NCBI RefSeq assembly: GCF_020194175.1
Contig: NZ_JADYVX010000018.1
Coordinates: 62,001-126,000 of the forward strand
DNA: 64,000 nucleotides
Reading direction: 5' to 3'
Source: Bradyrhizobium sp. BRP22
GTDB lineage: Bacteria; Pseudomonadota; Alphaproteobacteria; Rhizobiales; Xanthobacteraceae
Shown: in pieces, positions 17,122 to 27,029 of the stretch
Layout of the letters: every line of letters starts with the position of its first letter
How positions within the stretch are numbered: position 1 is the stretch's first letter
Made by a program: the position numbers and the translations under genes
Notes under the pieces: generated by a model
Told to the model about the DNA's origin: nothing
The model's input: the letters and a program-made list of their open reading frames with translations, nothing else
The model's database searches: none

Positions 17122-19629
17122 ATGGATATACTTACAATGGAGGATAATGTGGCAAAGCAGCACCGCTCTCTGCTGACACCTGGTCCAATGTCGCTGTCCT
17201 CGGCGGTTAAGGCCCAGATGCAGTTCGACCTTGCATCTCGTGATGTTGAGTTCAAGGAATTGACGGCCCGCATGAGGCGGCTGGTGCTTAATCTTTCGGG
17301 AAATGCCGAACACTATTCGGTAGTACCTATTCAGGGTGGCGGCTCGTTTGGAATGGAAGCCGCTCTCTCCTCTTTCGTCTCGCATGCCGACAAACCGCTC
17401 GTTTGCATAAACGGTATCTATGGCGAGCGCATTCTCAAGATTCTGCGGCTGTGGGGGGTTCCTGCGGTGAAGCTTGTCAAGCGCGCCACCGAGCCGTTGG
17501 ACCCAGAGGAGGTTGCCGAATGTCTGAGCCAAGATCAAGCGATCACGCACGTATGTTTTGTTCATTGCGAGACCACGACCGGGATTCTCAATCCGCTCGA
17601 GGCGATCGTAGAGAGTGCCGGGCGGCGGGGCGTCAAGACCATCGTCGACGGGATGAGTTCTTTCGGAGGCATTAAGATCAATCTAAGCCGTGGCGGACCA
17701 GACGTCCTGGTTACGTCGAGCAACAAGTGCATAGAAGGTCCGCCGGGAGTCGCTTTTGTCATCGCTTCTCGCGAGCTGCTTGAGAATGCGGGTCACGCAC
17801 CAAGATCATTTGTGCTCGACGTCCGAGATCAATGGCTTTCGTTCGAACGCACCGGTGAATGGCGCTCTACTCCTCCCACGCATATTGTTCAGGCCGCCAC
17901 AAAAGCACTGGAGATTCTGGGCGACGAAGGCATTGATTGCAGGCGCCGCCGGTATGAGAAGATAAGGGACAATATCATAAGAGAACTCGAAGGCGTGGTG
18001 CCGCCCCTTCTCTCGGCACACTTGCAGTCGCCAATCTGCGTCGCGTTCACTGCACCTCCTGGGATTTCGGATCAGGCGGCTTTTGATGGGCTATATAGCT
18101 TTTTGGCAGCCCATAATCTTTACGTCTATTCGAAGCTACATCTTCCTACCCGGAGCTTTCGCATTGGCTGTATCGGAGAAATCCAATCAAGCTGGATCGA
18201 GCAGCTGGGGTGCGCTCTTCGCACATTTTTCCGATCTGGCGGCAACAACCTTCCGGGACGAGTGTCAGCTCGAGAGACATCTGGCACTTGTACAGACAGA
18301 TCGCGCTCGCTCGCTACGAGCTCGCGGCACCCATTTGCCACTGAAACCGCCGTTCTGCACGCAGGATACCGTCGCGATCCCACAACGAAGGCTGTGGCGG
18401 TGCCGATCTATCAGAATACGGCGTATGAACTTGACGGCGATCTAAACCATATTGCTGACGTCTACAACGTAAAGGCTGACGGCTTTACCTATACCCGAAT
18501 TATTAATCCCACTACCCGTGCGCTCGAAAGACGGTATGCCGCGGTTGATATGGGAAGAGATTCGCTCGCTGTTGCATCGGGTCAGGCAGCGACGTTCCTT
18601 GCGATCGCGAACTTGTCGAGTGGCGAGGTGGGGGACAATGTCGTCGCCTCTCCTTACCTGTATGGCAATACGTGGAATCTACTCCACAACACGTTAAGAC
18701 GCCTTGGTATTGGCGTTAGGACGGCAGACCCTCGAACGCCGGAAAGTTTCGAAGCTGCGATTGATGACCGCACAATTTGCCTGTTCGGGGAGGTGATCTC
18801 GAATCCCTGCCTGGTTCCCCTTCCTGTTAAGCGGCTGGCAGAGATTGGCAAAAAGCACGGCATTCCCTTAGTCGTTGACAACACGACGACGCCACTGGTG
18901 TGCCGGCCGTCAGCTCTTGGCGCCGCGATTACGACGTACTCCGCGACCAAATACATTTGTGGCCATGGCACAACGCTAGGCGGACTAATCGTTGACAACG
19001 GTGAGTTCGATTACCGAGAAAGCTCCCGCTTTCCATTGTTCAACAATCCTGACGACGCGCACGGTGGCATCGTCTGGCGCGACGCGCTGCGGGACATCGA
19101 CGATCTTGGACAGAGCGAGTTTCTGCTAAAAGCTCGAATGACTTGGTTGCGGGACACTGGCGGGGCCATCGCTCCCTTTGCAAGCTTTCAACTCATTCAA
19201 GGGCTTGAAACACTGCATCTGCGCATGAGGCAGCACTGCGCAAACGCCGAAGTCGTCGCCGAGTTTCTTCAAAAACATCCAAAAGTGCACCGGGTCTTCT
19301 ACCCGGGCCTCTTTGAAGGAGCTGATCGGGAAATCATCGATCAAACGCTCGATACGGGCTACGGATACGGCGCCATGGTGATGTTTGAGGTGGAGAATGA
19401 ACAAGCAGGTCGTAAGTTCATCCAAAACGTCGACTTGATGTACCATGTTTCAAATGTGGGGGATGCGCGCACGCTGGTGACGCATCCTGTCTCAACTACT
19501 CACACCACCGTCCCACGGGAGAAGCGTGAAGCCGCCGGCATATTCGGTGGCTCGATCCGGCTTTGCGTCGGCATCGAAGATATTAACGACATCATCAACG
19601 ACTTGGACAAAGCGCTTTCGGCAATCTGA
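17122..19629 (+). CDS. rtxA: rhizobitoxine biosynthesis bifunctional PLP enzyme RtxA
   Basis: The 835-residue protein joins two PLP enzymes. Residues 10-370 are a PhnW/serine-pyruvate type aminotransferase (LTPGPMSLS, IQGGGSFGMEAAL, PLP Lys202 in SSNKCIEGPPG), thought to make serinol. Residues 405-835 are a Cys/Met-metabolism lyase similar to O-acetylhomoserine sulfhydrylase (AYELDGD, TYTRIINPTTRALE, PLP Lys610 in TYSATKYICGHGTTLGG), thought to couple serinol with O-acetylhomoserine to give dihydrorhizobitoxine. This fusion is known from B. elkanii RtxA. A later start (MEDNVAK, 17137) is possible. It begins a co-directional operon. Confidence 0.93.
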   Translation: MDILTMEDNVAKQHRSLLTPGPMSLSSAVKAQMQFDLASRDVEFKELTARMRRLVLNLSGNAEHYSVVPIQGGGSFGMEAALSSFVSHADKPLVCINGIYGERILKILRLWGVPAVKLVKRATEPLDPEEVAECLSQDQAITHVCFVHCETTTGILNPLEAIVESAGRRGVKTIVDGMSSFGGIKINLSRGGPDVLVTSSNKCIEGPPGVAFVIASRELLENAGHAPRSFVLDVRDQWLSFERTGEWRSTPPTHIVQAATKALEILGDEGIDCRRRRYEKIRDNIIRELEGVVPPLLSAHLQSPICVAFTAPPGISDQAAFDGLYSFLAAHNLYVYSKLHLPTRSFRIGCIGEIQSSWIEQLGCALRTFFRSGGNNLPGRVSARETSGTCTDRSRSLATSSRHPFATETAVLHAGYRRDPTTKAVAVPIYQNTAYELDGDLNHIADVYNVKADGFTYTRIINPTTRALERRYAAVDMGRDSLAVASGQAATFLAIANLSSGEVGDNVVASPYLYGNTWNLLHNTLRRLGIGVRTADPRTPESFEAAIDDRTICLFGEVISNPCLVPLPVKRLAEIGKKHGIPLVVDNTTTPLVCRPSALGAAITTYSATKYICGHGTTLGGLIVDNGEFDYRESSRFPLFNNPDDAHGGIVWRDALRDIDDLGQSEFLLKARMTWLRDTGGAIAPFASFQLIQGLETLHLRMRQHCANAEVVAEFLQKHPKVHRVFYPGLFEGADREIIDQTLDTGYGYGAMVMFEVENEQAGRKFIQNVDLMYHVSNVGDARTLVTHPVSTTHTTVPREKREAAGIFGGSIRLCVGIEDINDIINDLDKALSAI

Positions 19630-19659
19630 CACCTGAAAGGCTATCAGAAAGGGCTTCCC

Positions 19660-20724
19660 ATGAAACAGGCAGATGCGTGGAAACTGAGGTCGTCTCGCTT
19701 CGAGACGGTGCAGTTCAGCCGCGAGATCAACAGACAGCTGTCCAACCTAAAACCCGATAACGTGACCGGAGCCGCATATATCGCGAAAGATTATGCAGTG
19801 ATTGCAGCTTGCGTGCTCGCGACGATGTATGTGTCGTGGTGGCTATATCCGCTCGCTGTTCTATTGATCGGCGCCCACCAGCGTGGATTGACAACAATCT
19901 CTCACGATGCCGCTCACCGTACTCTCGCCAAGAACACCACATGGAACTACGTCTTGGGGATTCTGTTCGCGGCCTATCCCCTATTCCAACGTCACTGGGC
20001 ATACCGGATTTCCCACGTCTACCTGCATCATCCGTATCTCGGCGACCCGGAGAAAGACCCCGATCTTAAGTTCTTCCTGGCGAGCGGTGTTTACGACGTC
20101 CAACCTCCGCGTCGATACGCCTTTAACGTCATATGGAAGCCGATCTTGGGTGGAGCGACAGTCGCGTATCTCAAGTATCTTTGGCAGAATCGCTTTTCGA
20201 TAACTGACATCGAGGACCAGAAAACGAGCCGTGCGGGCATACTTGTCGACAGGTATGGGATTTATCTTTTCTGGCTCGCGATCCTGGTCGGATCATATTC
20301 TGTTGGGCTCGTCCACATTGTCGTCCTGTTTTGGATTGTGCCCTATCTCACCACGTTTCAGGTCCTCGGCTGGTTTATTGAGATCGCCGAACACTCACCC
20401 ATGTGCGAGATGGAGACCAAGAACGTTTACCTCACTCGGAACAGAAAAGGTAACTTTCTCGAGCGAAGGATCTTTGGGCTGAACTTGGACGAATACCACC
20501 TTGAGCACCATCTTTCGCCCGGTATCCCTTTCTGGCTCTTGCACAAAGCTCAAAAGATTCGAATGCAAGATCCGGAGTACGCGCGGGTCGCGTCAACTTG
20601 GGGCGGGCTTTTCGTCAAAGGCCCTCGAGGCCAACCGAGCGTAATGGCTCAGCTGATGGAACGCAATCGACAACAGTATGAGCAGTCCCTGGCCAGCGCG
20701 AGCACGAGGGAGCAATTAGCTTGA
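19660..20724 (+). CDS. rtxC: dihydrorhizobitoxine desaturase RtxC
   Basis: 354-residue integral-membrane di-iron desaturase of the fatty-acid desaturase fold. The three histidine boxes are visible: HDAAHR (about 81-86), HVYLHH (about 121-126) and EYHLEHH (about 278-284). Four hydrophobic segments lie between them. In B. elkanii, RtxC makes the vinyl ether double bond that turns dihydrorhizobitoxine into rhizobitoxine. It starts 30 bases after rtxA, and its stop overlaps the next start. Confidence 0.93.
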   Translation: MKQADAWKLRSSRFETVQFSREINRQLSNLKPDNVTGAAYIAKDYAVIAACVLATMYVSWWLYPLAVLLIGAHQRGLTTISHDAAHRTLAKNTTWNYVLGILFAAYPLFQRHWAYRISHVYLHHPYLGDPEKDPDLKFFLASGVYDVQPPRRYAFNVIWKPILGGATVAYLKYLWQNRFSITDIEDQKTSRAGILVDRYGIYLFWLAILVGSYSVGLVHIVVLFWIVPYLTTFQVLGWFIEIAEHSPMCEMETKNVYLTRNRKGNFLERRIFGLNLDEYHLEHHLSPGIPFWLLHKAQKIRMQDPEYARVASTWGGLFVKGPRGQPSVMAQLMERNRQQYEQSLASASTREQLA

Positions 20725-21551
20725 TATCGGAACGGGCAGGATCGATCCAAGGCGTGGTTGGCGTCACCTCAAATCGTCTCTTGGTTGATGGTGTGCACCG
20801 CGACTGGTTGCGGCGCAAATACGTGCAAGCCCTGGTTCGTTACTCGGGAGTAGCATGTGTGATATTGCCGACCATCGATGCTAACGACATAGAAGCCGAC
20901 CGCGATCTGCCGATTATGCGCAAGCTGGACGGCTTGGTATTGACCGGTGATGAATCCAATATTGATCCCGCCATCTTGGGCTCGACTGCTCCCTGTACGT
21001 TGACGAGCCAGCAAGAAGTTGAAGTTGGCGTACGTGACCGTCCGCGTGACAGGCTGTCCGCTGCCGCGATTGAGAGGGCTATCGCCCTCCGAATGCCAAT
21101 ATTGGGTATTTGCCGCGGCCTTCAGGAGCTTAATGTCTATCTAGGAGGCACGCTCCACCCGTCCCTTTCGGAGTGGAAGCCCGAAAGTGGAGAGATGCAT
21201 GCTGAGAAAGGTAACCTTCCAAGGGATCGTCAGTACGATGTGACGCACAGCGTGACGATATGTTCTAACGGCGTGCTCTTTCCAATTGCAGGTGCGCTCG
21301 AAGCGCAAGTTAACTCTTTGCACAACCAAGGCATAGCGAAGCTCGCCACTGCGCTGAAGGCCGAGGCGTGGGCGTCCGACGGCCTCGTCGAAGCTGCTTC
21401 GATAATTAACGCGCCGACGCTCCAGATCGGCGTGCAGTGGCACCCCGAATGGCACGTCTCAACAGATCCCCTGAGCAAGCACATCTTTAGAGCGTTTGGA
21501 GAGGCTTGCGCTGCGTACCGCCGCCGAAATGAACGACAGGACGTATTGTGA
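20721..21551 (+). CDS. rtxD: class I glutamine amidotransferase-like protein RtxD
   Basis: 276 residues of the gamma-glutamyl hydrolase (peptidase C26, PuuD-like) family. The nucleophile elbow is GICRGLQELNVYLGG, and the catalytic His-Glu is in GVQWHPEW; SLHNQGI is the typical C26 segment. The TTG start overlaps the rtxC stop (TTGA). Next to a glutamine-synthetase-like gene it may remove a gamma-glutamyl group from an intermediate; that role is inferred. Confidence 0.85.
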   Translation: MISERAGSIQGVVGVTSNRLLVDGVHRDWLRRKYVQALVRYSGVACVILPTIDANDIEADRDLPIMRKLDGLVLTGDESNIDPAILGSTAPCTLTSQQEVEVGVRDRPRDRLSAAAIERAIALRMPILGICRGLQELNVYLGGTLHPSLSEWKPESGEMHAEKGNLPRDRQYDVTHSVTICSNGVLFPIAGALEAQVNSLHNQGIAKLATALKAEAWASDGLVEAASIINAPTLQIGVQWHPEWHVSTDPLSKHIFRAFGEACAAYRRRNERQDVL

Positions 21552-21552
21552 G

Positions 21553-22569
21553 ATGCAATCGAAACGCGGTCCTCAGGAGTCGAAGGGACACCCTCTCGGA
21601 ATGGATTCGAGAACAACCATCTCGCTTTGCCGTCTTTCGCCCAGGGCGCAAAAGCAGAGCGGACAACCGGTGAATCGCTTCGCCGCAGGAGTTCTCTTCG
21701 TCACTCTCTATGTCATCGTGAGCGCGGCAGGTGAGGTTTATGCCGCGTCGTATTTTCAGGGGGCAGAAATATGTAACACTCTCCTGCTGTCCTTTGCTCT
21801 GGTATGCATAACGTTCAACTTCTTGGGTCGTCGTGCAGGCGGACCGTCAAGAGCGACGAGATCATCGCTCATGGCCTTCGTCGCGCTCAATCTTGTTACA
21901 GCTTTTAGTTGGGTTGGGCTATTTGTCGGACTGAAATATGCAGAACCCGCTATCGTCGTCACGTTCATGGTGGCAGTGGGCCCCTCTGCGACAGTGTGGT
22001 TGAACGCACTGATCAGAAAACACGGGCTTCCCCCGATCTCAGACATTGCCGTGAGCGCTTTGGTTGCGATTATTGGGAGCTACATGGTTTGGATTTCGGC
22101 AAGCGGCAACGCCGGAATCGAGTGGGGGCCTCGATCATCCTTCGGTATCTTCTTGGCAATCATAGCCGGTCTATCGCTTGCGCTTACCAATGTTCTTGTG
22201 AAGTTGCTCTTCGACCATGGATTCTCCGGTCGAAAAGTGCTGGCTCATCGCTTCTACGGAACGATCCTCCTGCTGCTGATTTTGAGTGATCATTCCTCCA
22301 TCGTCCTCGAGATCTCGCAGAGTTGGTCTGCGATCACCATCGTTGCCCTATCGACGATTGTCGTTCCGCTGCTCTTGATACAGGAGGGCATTCGCCGCGT
22401 AGAGCCATTCACAGTGAATATGGTTCTGTCGACGAGTCCGATCACTACGTATCTGTTCCAGTACTTCGATTCTCGAATAGTGCCTTCCTCATATACGTTG
22501 TTTGGAAACGTCCTCATAACGGCTGTCGCCGTTTGCAACATCTACTTCCAGTATCGGAGATCCGCATGA
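21553..22569 (+). CDS. rtxE: EamA/DMT-type permease RtxE
   Basis: About 338 residues with ten predicted membrane segments in two EamA halves (first helix near FAAGVLFVTLYVIVSAAGEV). I chose the ATG at 21553, two bases after the rtxD stop; a downstream ATG at 21601 is also possible. DMT-family carriers of this type export amino-acid-like metabolites, so rhizobitoxine export is a reasonable inference. Confidence 0.85.
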   Translation: MQSKRGPQESKGHPLGMDSRTTISLCRLSPRAQKQSGQPVNRFAAGVLFVTLYVIVSAAGEVYAASYFQGAEICNTLLLSFALVCITFNFLGRRAGGPSRATRSSLMAFVALNLVTAFSWVGLFVGLKYAEPAIVVTFMVAVGPSATVWLNALIRKHGLPPISDIAVSALVAIIGSYMVWISASGNAGIEWGPRSSFGIFLAIIAGLSLALTNVLVKLLFDHGFSGRKVLAHRFYGTILLLLILSDHSSIVLEISQSWSAITIVALSTIVVPLLLIQEGIRRVEPFTVNMVLSTSPITTYLFQYFDSRIVPSSYTLFGNVLITAVAVCNIYFQYRRSA

Positions 22570-23852
22570 ACGAACGGCATTGTGTAATAGTCGACGCATT
22601 CTCAACCGGCCGATACCTGCCGGAAGAATTCAATCGCTACGGGATCAAGACTGTGCACGTATTGTCGGCTGCGCAGATCCCACCGTTTTACCGTCCGCAT
22701 TTCAACGCTGACCTATATCATGAAGTAATTCGGCCGCGCGAGTGCATGGCTGGCGGGGAGCTCGTTGAATATCATCTAGAGGCTCTCCGAGGCAAAGAGT
22801 TGGAGTTCGTTGCTGCCGGATGTGAGACTGGCGTCGAGCTGTCTGACTCGTTATCTGAACGGCTGGGCTTGCCTTCGAACGGGACTAAGCTATCAGCTGC
22901 AAGACGTGACAAATCGATCATGTCTGACGCCTTGACGTCTGCAGGCGTGCGATCCATCAGACAAGTGGTCTCTAATCGTGCAGAAGATTTCACGAGTTGG
23001 ACGCTCCAAGAGGGGTTTGGCGAGATCGTGATCAAGCCGCTGAACAGCACAGGTACGGAGGATGTATTCTTTTGCTCGACCGATGGCGATATTCAGCGAG
23101 CTGTAAGCGCAATCGTCGGAAAGACAAATCGCGCTGGAGCGTTGAATCGTTTTGCTCTTGGGCAAGAAAAAATAAATGGTCAGCAATACACCGTAAACAC
23201 CATCTCCATTGACGGGGAAACGTTCGTCACGGAGGTATGGACCTATCACACCGTTCCCATCCAGGGCGCAGGGTCGGTCTGCTCGCTCGAGCGGTTGCTA
23301 GATGGCACGGATCCCGTCGTGAAAGAGCTGTCCGGCTACTTGATTGGTGCGTTGCAGGCGCTTGAGATAGTAAACGGGCCTGCTCATGCCGAGATCATCG
23401 TCGACGATAATGGCCCGGTTCTGGTTGACCTTGGCGCCAGACTTCAAGGGACAATGTCAGGAAGAGCGCGGACGATGGCATTGGGCCACAACCACATGAC
23501 GCTCACCGCGTGGCGCTACGCAGATCCGATTGGCTTTGTTGAGCACATGAGGCAACGCGGACCGTACAGGCGGAAGGCTCACGCCTTGTGCGTATCGCTT
23601 ATATCCGATGTAAGCGGCGTCGTTGCCGGTTATGCAGGGCTCGAAACGATCCGCAAGCTTCCAAGCTTCGCGGATGCAATTGCATTCGTTCCGATAGGCC
23701 AAGATCTGGTTCCGACGACCGACTTAGCGTCAACACCAGGAATCGTATATCTCGTAAATAACGATCTGCCGCAGCTTGAAGATGACTATCGTAAGTTGCG
23801 AGCAATGCGGATGGATGAAGTATTCGAGTTGACGAACCAAGGTCACGATTAA
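22566..23852 (+). CDS. rtxF: ATP-grasp ligase RtxF
   Basis: The 428-residue protein starts at the ATG overlapping the rtxE stop (ATGA); the longer open frame upstream lies over rtxE. ATP-grasp features are FGEIVIKPLNSTGTEDVFFC (nucleotide-binding lysine region), EKINGQQYTVNTISIDGETF, and HAEIIVDDNGPVLVDLGARL with the Mg-binding acidic residues. ATP-grasp enzymes form amide bonds through acyl phosphates. A biosynthetic or self-protective ligation in the rhizobitoxine pathway is inferred. Confidence 0.85.
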   Translation: MNERHCVIVDAFSTGRYLPEEFNRYGIKTVHVLSAAQIPPFYRPHFNADLYHEVIRPRECMAGGELVEYHLEALRGKELEFVAAGCETGVELSDSLSERLGLPSNGTKLSAARRDKSIMSDALTSAGVRSIRQVVSNRAEDFTSWTLQEGFGEIVIKPLNSTGTEDVFFCSTDGDIQRAVSAIVGKTNRAGALNRFALGQEKINGQQYTVNTISIDGETFVTEVWTYHTVPIQGAGSVCSLERLLDGTDPVVKELSGYLIGALQALEIVNGPAHAEIIVDDNGPVLVDLGARLQGTMSGRARTMALGHNHMTLTAWRYADPIGFVEHMRQRGPYRRKAHALCVSLISDVSGVVAGYAGLETIRKLPSFADAIAFVPIGQDLVPTTDLASTPGIVYLVNNDLPQLEDDYRKLRAMRMDEVFELTNQGHD

Positions 23853-25189
23853 TGCCAAGCGAAATCGAGGTGCGTGGCGCGAATGGCGCCCGCGCGGTGG
23901 CGATCGGAGTGTGCGACTTTGATGGCGTCCTTCGCGGGAAGCACGTGATGGCTGAAGATATCCCGCATGGAGACAGGACAGTGAGGTTCTCTGAGGCTGT
24001 GCTCGCCTGGGATTGTTCGGACCGAGTGATTCCGGTCAGTTTTACCCAGAAGCCGCCATCAGTATTCGGAGACGCCCAACTGCGTATTCTATCGGGCACC
24101 GGCCGTCCCCTATCTATTGGCCATGATCAGTATGTCTATCTCGCTGAGTTTGCGGGTGCCCATGAGAGCATCTGCCCACGTGGTGTCCTCCGTAAGGTCC
24201 TACGAAGGGCTGCCGACCACGGATACAGTTGCACTGCAGGCTTTGAGTTTGAGTTTACGCTTTTCAAGGAGAGTCCCGAGACAATAGATAACAAGTCTTT
24301 TGATCAATGGTCTCCTTTGACGCGTGGCCCCTTCGGGTATTCACTAACGCGAGCCGTCACAAACAAAGAGCTGTTTGATGAGATCCTCGTGCTTTGTGAG
24401 AACGCTAGATTACCTCTCAGCGGGCTTCACTTTGAAACGGGACCCGGCGTCATTGAAGCTTCGCTTTCTCATTGCGATGCTCTAGATGCTGCGGATCGAG
24501 CAGTCATATTCAAGTCGATGATAAAATCTTGGGCGCAGACGCGAGGCATGATGGCCACGTTTATGGCCAAGGTTTGTGAGAACTGGCCGGGTCAGTCGGG
24601 ACATATTCACATCTCAGTGTCAGTCGGTGGTCGAAATGCGTTTTACGACAGCGACTCTAGCCACAACATCTCGAAAACCATGAAACAATTCGTTGGCGGA
24701 CAACTGGAATACATGAAGGACTTTTGTGTACTCGCTGCACCCAACGTGAATAGCTATAAAAGACTAGTGCCCGGCTATTGGGCTCCAATTTGCCCAAGCT
24801 GGGGGATAGATAATCGCTCCTGTGCAGTGCGGGTTATTCCGGGAGACCCGGCTGCACACCACCTTGAATACAGACTGACTGGCGCAGATGTGAATCCTTA
24901 TCTCGCGCTATCGTGTGCCATCGGCTCGGGCGTGCTGGGCATTGAAGAGAATGCCGCTGTAGCACCACCAGTTGTTGGTGACGCAAGCGAGCAAAAACAC
25001 CCTTTGTTCGAGCGGCTTCCGAAAGATTTGTCAGAGGCGACAAGCCGGTTCGCGCAATCTCCAAAAGCTATCGACCTTTTTGGAGACGAGTTTGTTGAGG
25101 CCTTTTCTTGCTCTCGCCGCTGGGAGTGGGAAGCTATTCAACACCGAGTCACCGACTTTGAACGCCGGCGGTACTTCGAGATCATTTAG
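23852..25189 (+). CDS. rtxG: glutamine synthetase-like ligase RtxG
   Basis: 445 residues with the glutamine synthetase catalytic barrel: GFEFEFTLFK (metal-binding Glu), HFETGPGVIEASL, GQSGHIHISVSVGG (His of GS) and RLVPGYWAPICPSWGIDNRS (Arg/substrate loop). The N-terminus (VCDFDGVLRGKHV) is that of gamma-glutamyl-polyamine-synthetase-like proteins. The start overlaps the rtxF stop (TAATG). With the C26 hydrolase RtxD it could form a gamma-glutamylation/deglutamylation pair like PuuA/PuuD; this is inference. Confidence 0.87.
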   Translation: MPSEIEVRGANGARAVAIGVCDFDGVLRGKHVMAEDIPHGDRTVRFSEAVLAWDCSDRVIPVSFTQKPPSVFGDAQLRILSGTGRPLSIGHDQYVYLAEFAGAHESICPRGVLRKVLRRAADHGYSCTAGFEFEFTLFKESPETIDNKSFDQWSPLTRGPFGYSLTRAVTNKELFDEILVLCENARLPLSGLHFETGPGVIEASLSHCDALDAADRAVIFKSMIKSWAQTRGMMATFMAKVCENWPGQSGHIHISVSVGGRNAFYDSDSSHNISKTMKQFVGGQLEYMKDFCVLAAPNVNSYKRLVPGYWAPICPSWGIDNRSCAVRVIPGDPAAHHLEYRLTGADVNPYLALSCAIGSGVLGIEENAAVAPPVVGDASEQKHPLFERLPKDLSEATSRFAQSPKAIDLFGDEFVEAFSCSRRWEWEAIQHRVTDFERRRYFEII

Positions 25190-25936
25190 CGTAAGCGGCA
25201 TGTACGCCAGTCGAGCCCTTCGGATGACGGTTCGAACTGCAGATCATGCTGTCTCGTCATGCTGGTCGCCTCCGATAGCCGGAGCGACCGTCGACGGTAG
25301 TCACGTGCACGCTATTGCTCCGGCGAGGATCGCCTTGTGTAGCTCGTTGGCCGTTGTGGCTGCGCAGAGCCCTTGCCGCATGCCGCCGTTTGTATGGTGC
25401 TTTCGGCGGCTTGAAGAATTCCTGATAGACGGTCGCATAGATCGCCTGGAGCTCGGCATCCGCCGAAACGGCAATTGGCGACCAAAGGCGGCCATCGCCG
25501 ATGGCATTTCAATCTTGTTACGCGCCGCAGACCCGCTTATCGGTCGTTCTTTGATGCTAGTACGCAGGACCGGGGCACCGGCCCGAGAAGCGCGCATTGC
25601 GGGGTGTCGAACTGGCCTTCGCACCGCTGCCACTGGCCTTGCTGAAGTAGCCTCTGGCGCGCCACAGCTGGTGTCGGCGAACGACCTCAACAATCCGGTC
25701 CCTTGGTGCAGATGAAGCGGAATCCGCTAGCCATCCTATTTGAATCTCATAAAGCCAATCCGGTTAGCGCTTCGGAGCGAGGATATGAAGCCCGACATCT
25801 CCTGATGCTTCGTACGCTTCTCCAATTCACAAAGCAGCCGGTAAAACCGGCAATTTAGGTCGGATGTTTTCGCAAGGAGGCAGCAGGAAGCGGCGCTGGT
25901 GACCATAGCCGAGATTTCATTCAACCCGGCTTAGCT
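25190..25936. other. no recognisable gene downstream of rtxG
   Basis: Overlapping frames on both strands between 25.2 and 25.7 kb look like eroded coding DNA. A minus-strand stretch containing AELQAIYATVYQEFFKPPKA suggests an old gene, but I could not name it. No terminator was found directly after rtxG. Confidence 0.35.
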
Positions 25937-26188
25937 TCAGGTCGAGTCAACGTCGATCCCCTCACCAGTGCCGTTCTTCTTCGCGATCAGCTCATGCACG
26001 GCCCGACGCCCCGCTTCTGTAAGACCGGCAAGTGTTTGGTTGCCGCTCCTGGCGGATTCAAGTATCCTCCCGGCAACTACTTTCCTTGTCTCATGCTCTG
26101 GTAGTCCAATCGGCAAGAATCGGCATGCCCTTTCTAGGGCCAAATCCATTGCAGCCAGAGTTTTCTTACTAAAACCCTCGCTAATCAC
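25937..26188 (-). CDS. conserved small protein of rhizobia (83 aa)
   Basis: The sequence begins FSKKTLAAMDLALERACRFL, continues ETRKVVAGRILESARSGNQT and LAGLTEAGRRAVHELI. I have seen this pattern in many Bradyrhizobium small hypothetical proteins. It is all-helical, cytosolic and of unknown function. The frame is clean. Confidence 0.7.
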   Translation of the reverse strand: MISEGFSKKTLAAMDLALERACRFLPIGLPEHETRKVVAGRILESARSGNQTLAGLTEAGRRAVHELIAKKNGTGEGIDVDST

Positions 26189-26809
26189 TGCTCTTTCCTA
26201 TATCGGCACCAACCCGGCTATGTCCTAGCTTTCGCTGCCGCCATTTCCGGTACAATCACACACGTTAAGGAGTCCTGAAGTCTTTCGCGGCCTTTGCTCC
26301 AAGAATCGACTACCCGGAGGGAGCTGCCTGGGAGCAGCCAGCCGTTGTACTGACGGAGTTTTCTCAGCAAGGCGTCGCGAAGATCATCGAGCGGCAGGAG
26401 CTGCGCCTGAGCGCAGCGGCCTCCCTAACGTATTTCGGCAAGCCGTTCAAATGCCGGCCGAATTGGGTCTTGTAATCTGAGCCATTGGTCTCTAAAGCTG
26501 GCGCGTAAGCTTGGTTCCTAGCGACAAGTCGGGCTTGCTCGGGCTCGATGCTACAGCACTTATTCAGGAAGAAGTCCCGGTTGCCGAGCGCGGCTTTAGC
26601 ATACTTAGCGCAATCCGCAAGCCCTGGACCTGGAAGAAACACCCCCCTCCGTCCTCGGCAGATACTTGGGCTACTATGTGGACTCACCTGAGGACATGAA
26701 CGCCGCAAATCGGCGCGGGACGACGCGCGGGGTGATTGAGATCATCTCGCCGATGAACTACGCTACACCTGCGGGCATTTTGTATCAGCTCCAACCGCTC
26801 CCTGAACGA
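26189..26809. other. no recognisable gene
   Basis: Frames of 60-115 codons occur on both strands but none has a domain or a convincing start. A minor hairpin (GGGAGCTGCCTGGGAGCAGCC) lies near 26320. Confidence 0.35.
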
Positions 26810-26962
26810 TCAGAATGGACGACGCTTGCGCGCTCCTGGTGCCGCCTGGCGCGAGCCCGGTGATTGATCCCCAGCCCAAGCAAGAAGAGCTGCCAAAATC
26901 ACGAAGATCGAAATCACGGCGGCAGAAACCAAGAGCGCATCGGTGCGCTTAACGGCCTCCAT
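26810..26962 (-). CDS. small single-span membrane protein downstream of fixK1
   Basis: About 50 residues from the ATG at 26962 (MEAVKRTDALLVSAAVISIF). One strong hydrophobic helix (about 9-29) is followed by a basic Pro/Gly/Arg-rich cytosolic tail. It lies just downstream of the FixK1-like gene on the same strand with a FixK-like box in between, which suggests a microaerobic small protein. A longer start at 26998 is possible. Confidence 0.45.
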   Translation of the reverse strand: MEAVKRTDALLVSAAVISIFVILAALLAWAGDQSPGSRQAAPGARKRRPF

Positions 26963-26984
26963 AGGACCGTTCAAAGAGGCATCT

Positions 26985-26998
26985 TTGACCTTGATCAA
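26985..26998 (-). promoter_or_regulatory. FixK/FNR-like box (one mismatch)
   Basis: TTGACCTTGATCAA on the plus strand, i.e. TTGAT-N4-GTCAA on the minus strand, 9 of 10 consensus positions. It lies only 23 bases before the proposed ATG of the small membrane protein, closer than usual for activation. Confidence 0.35.
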
Positions 26999-27029
26999 AC
27001 GAGGACAAAAGAACCCAACCTAACGCGCT

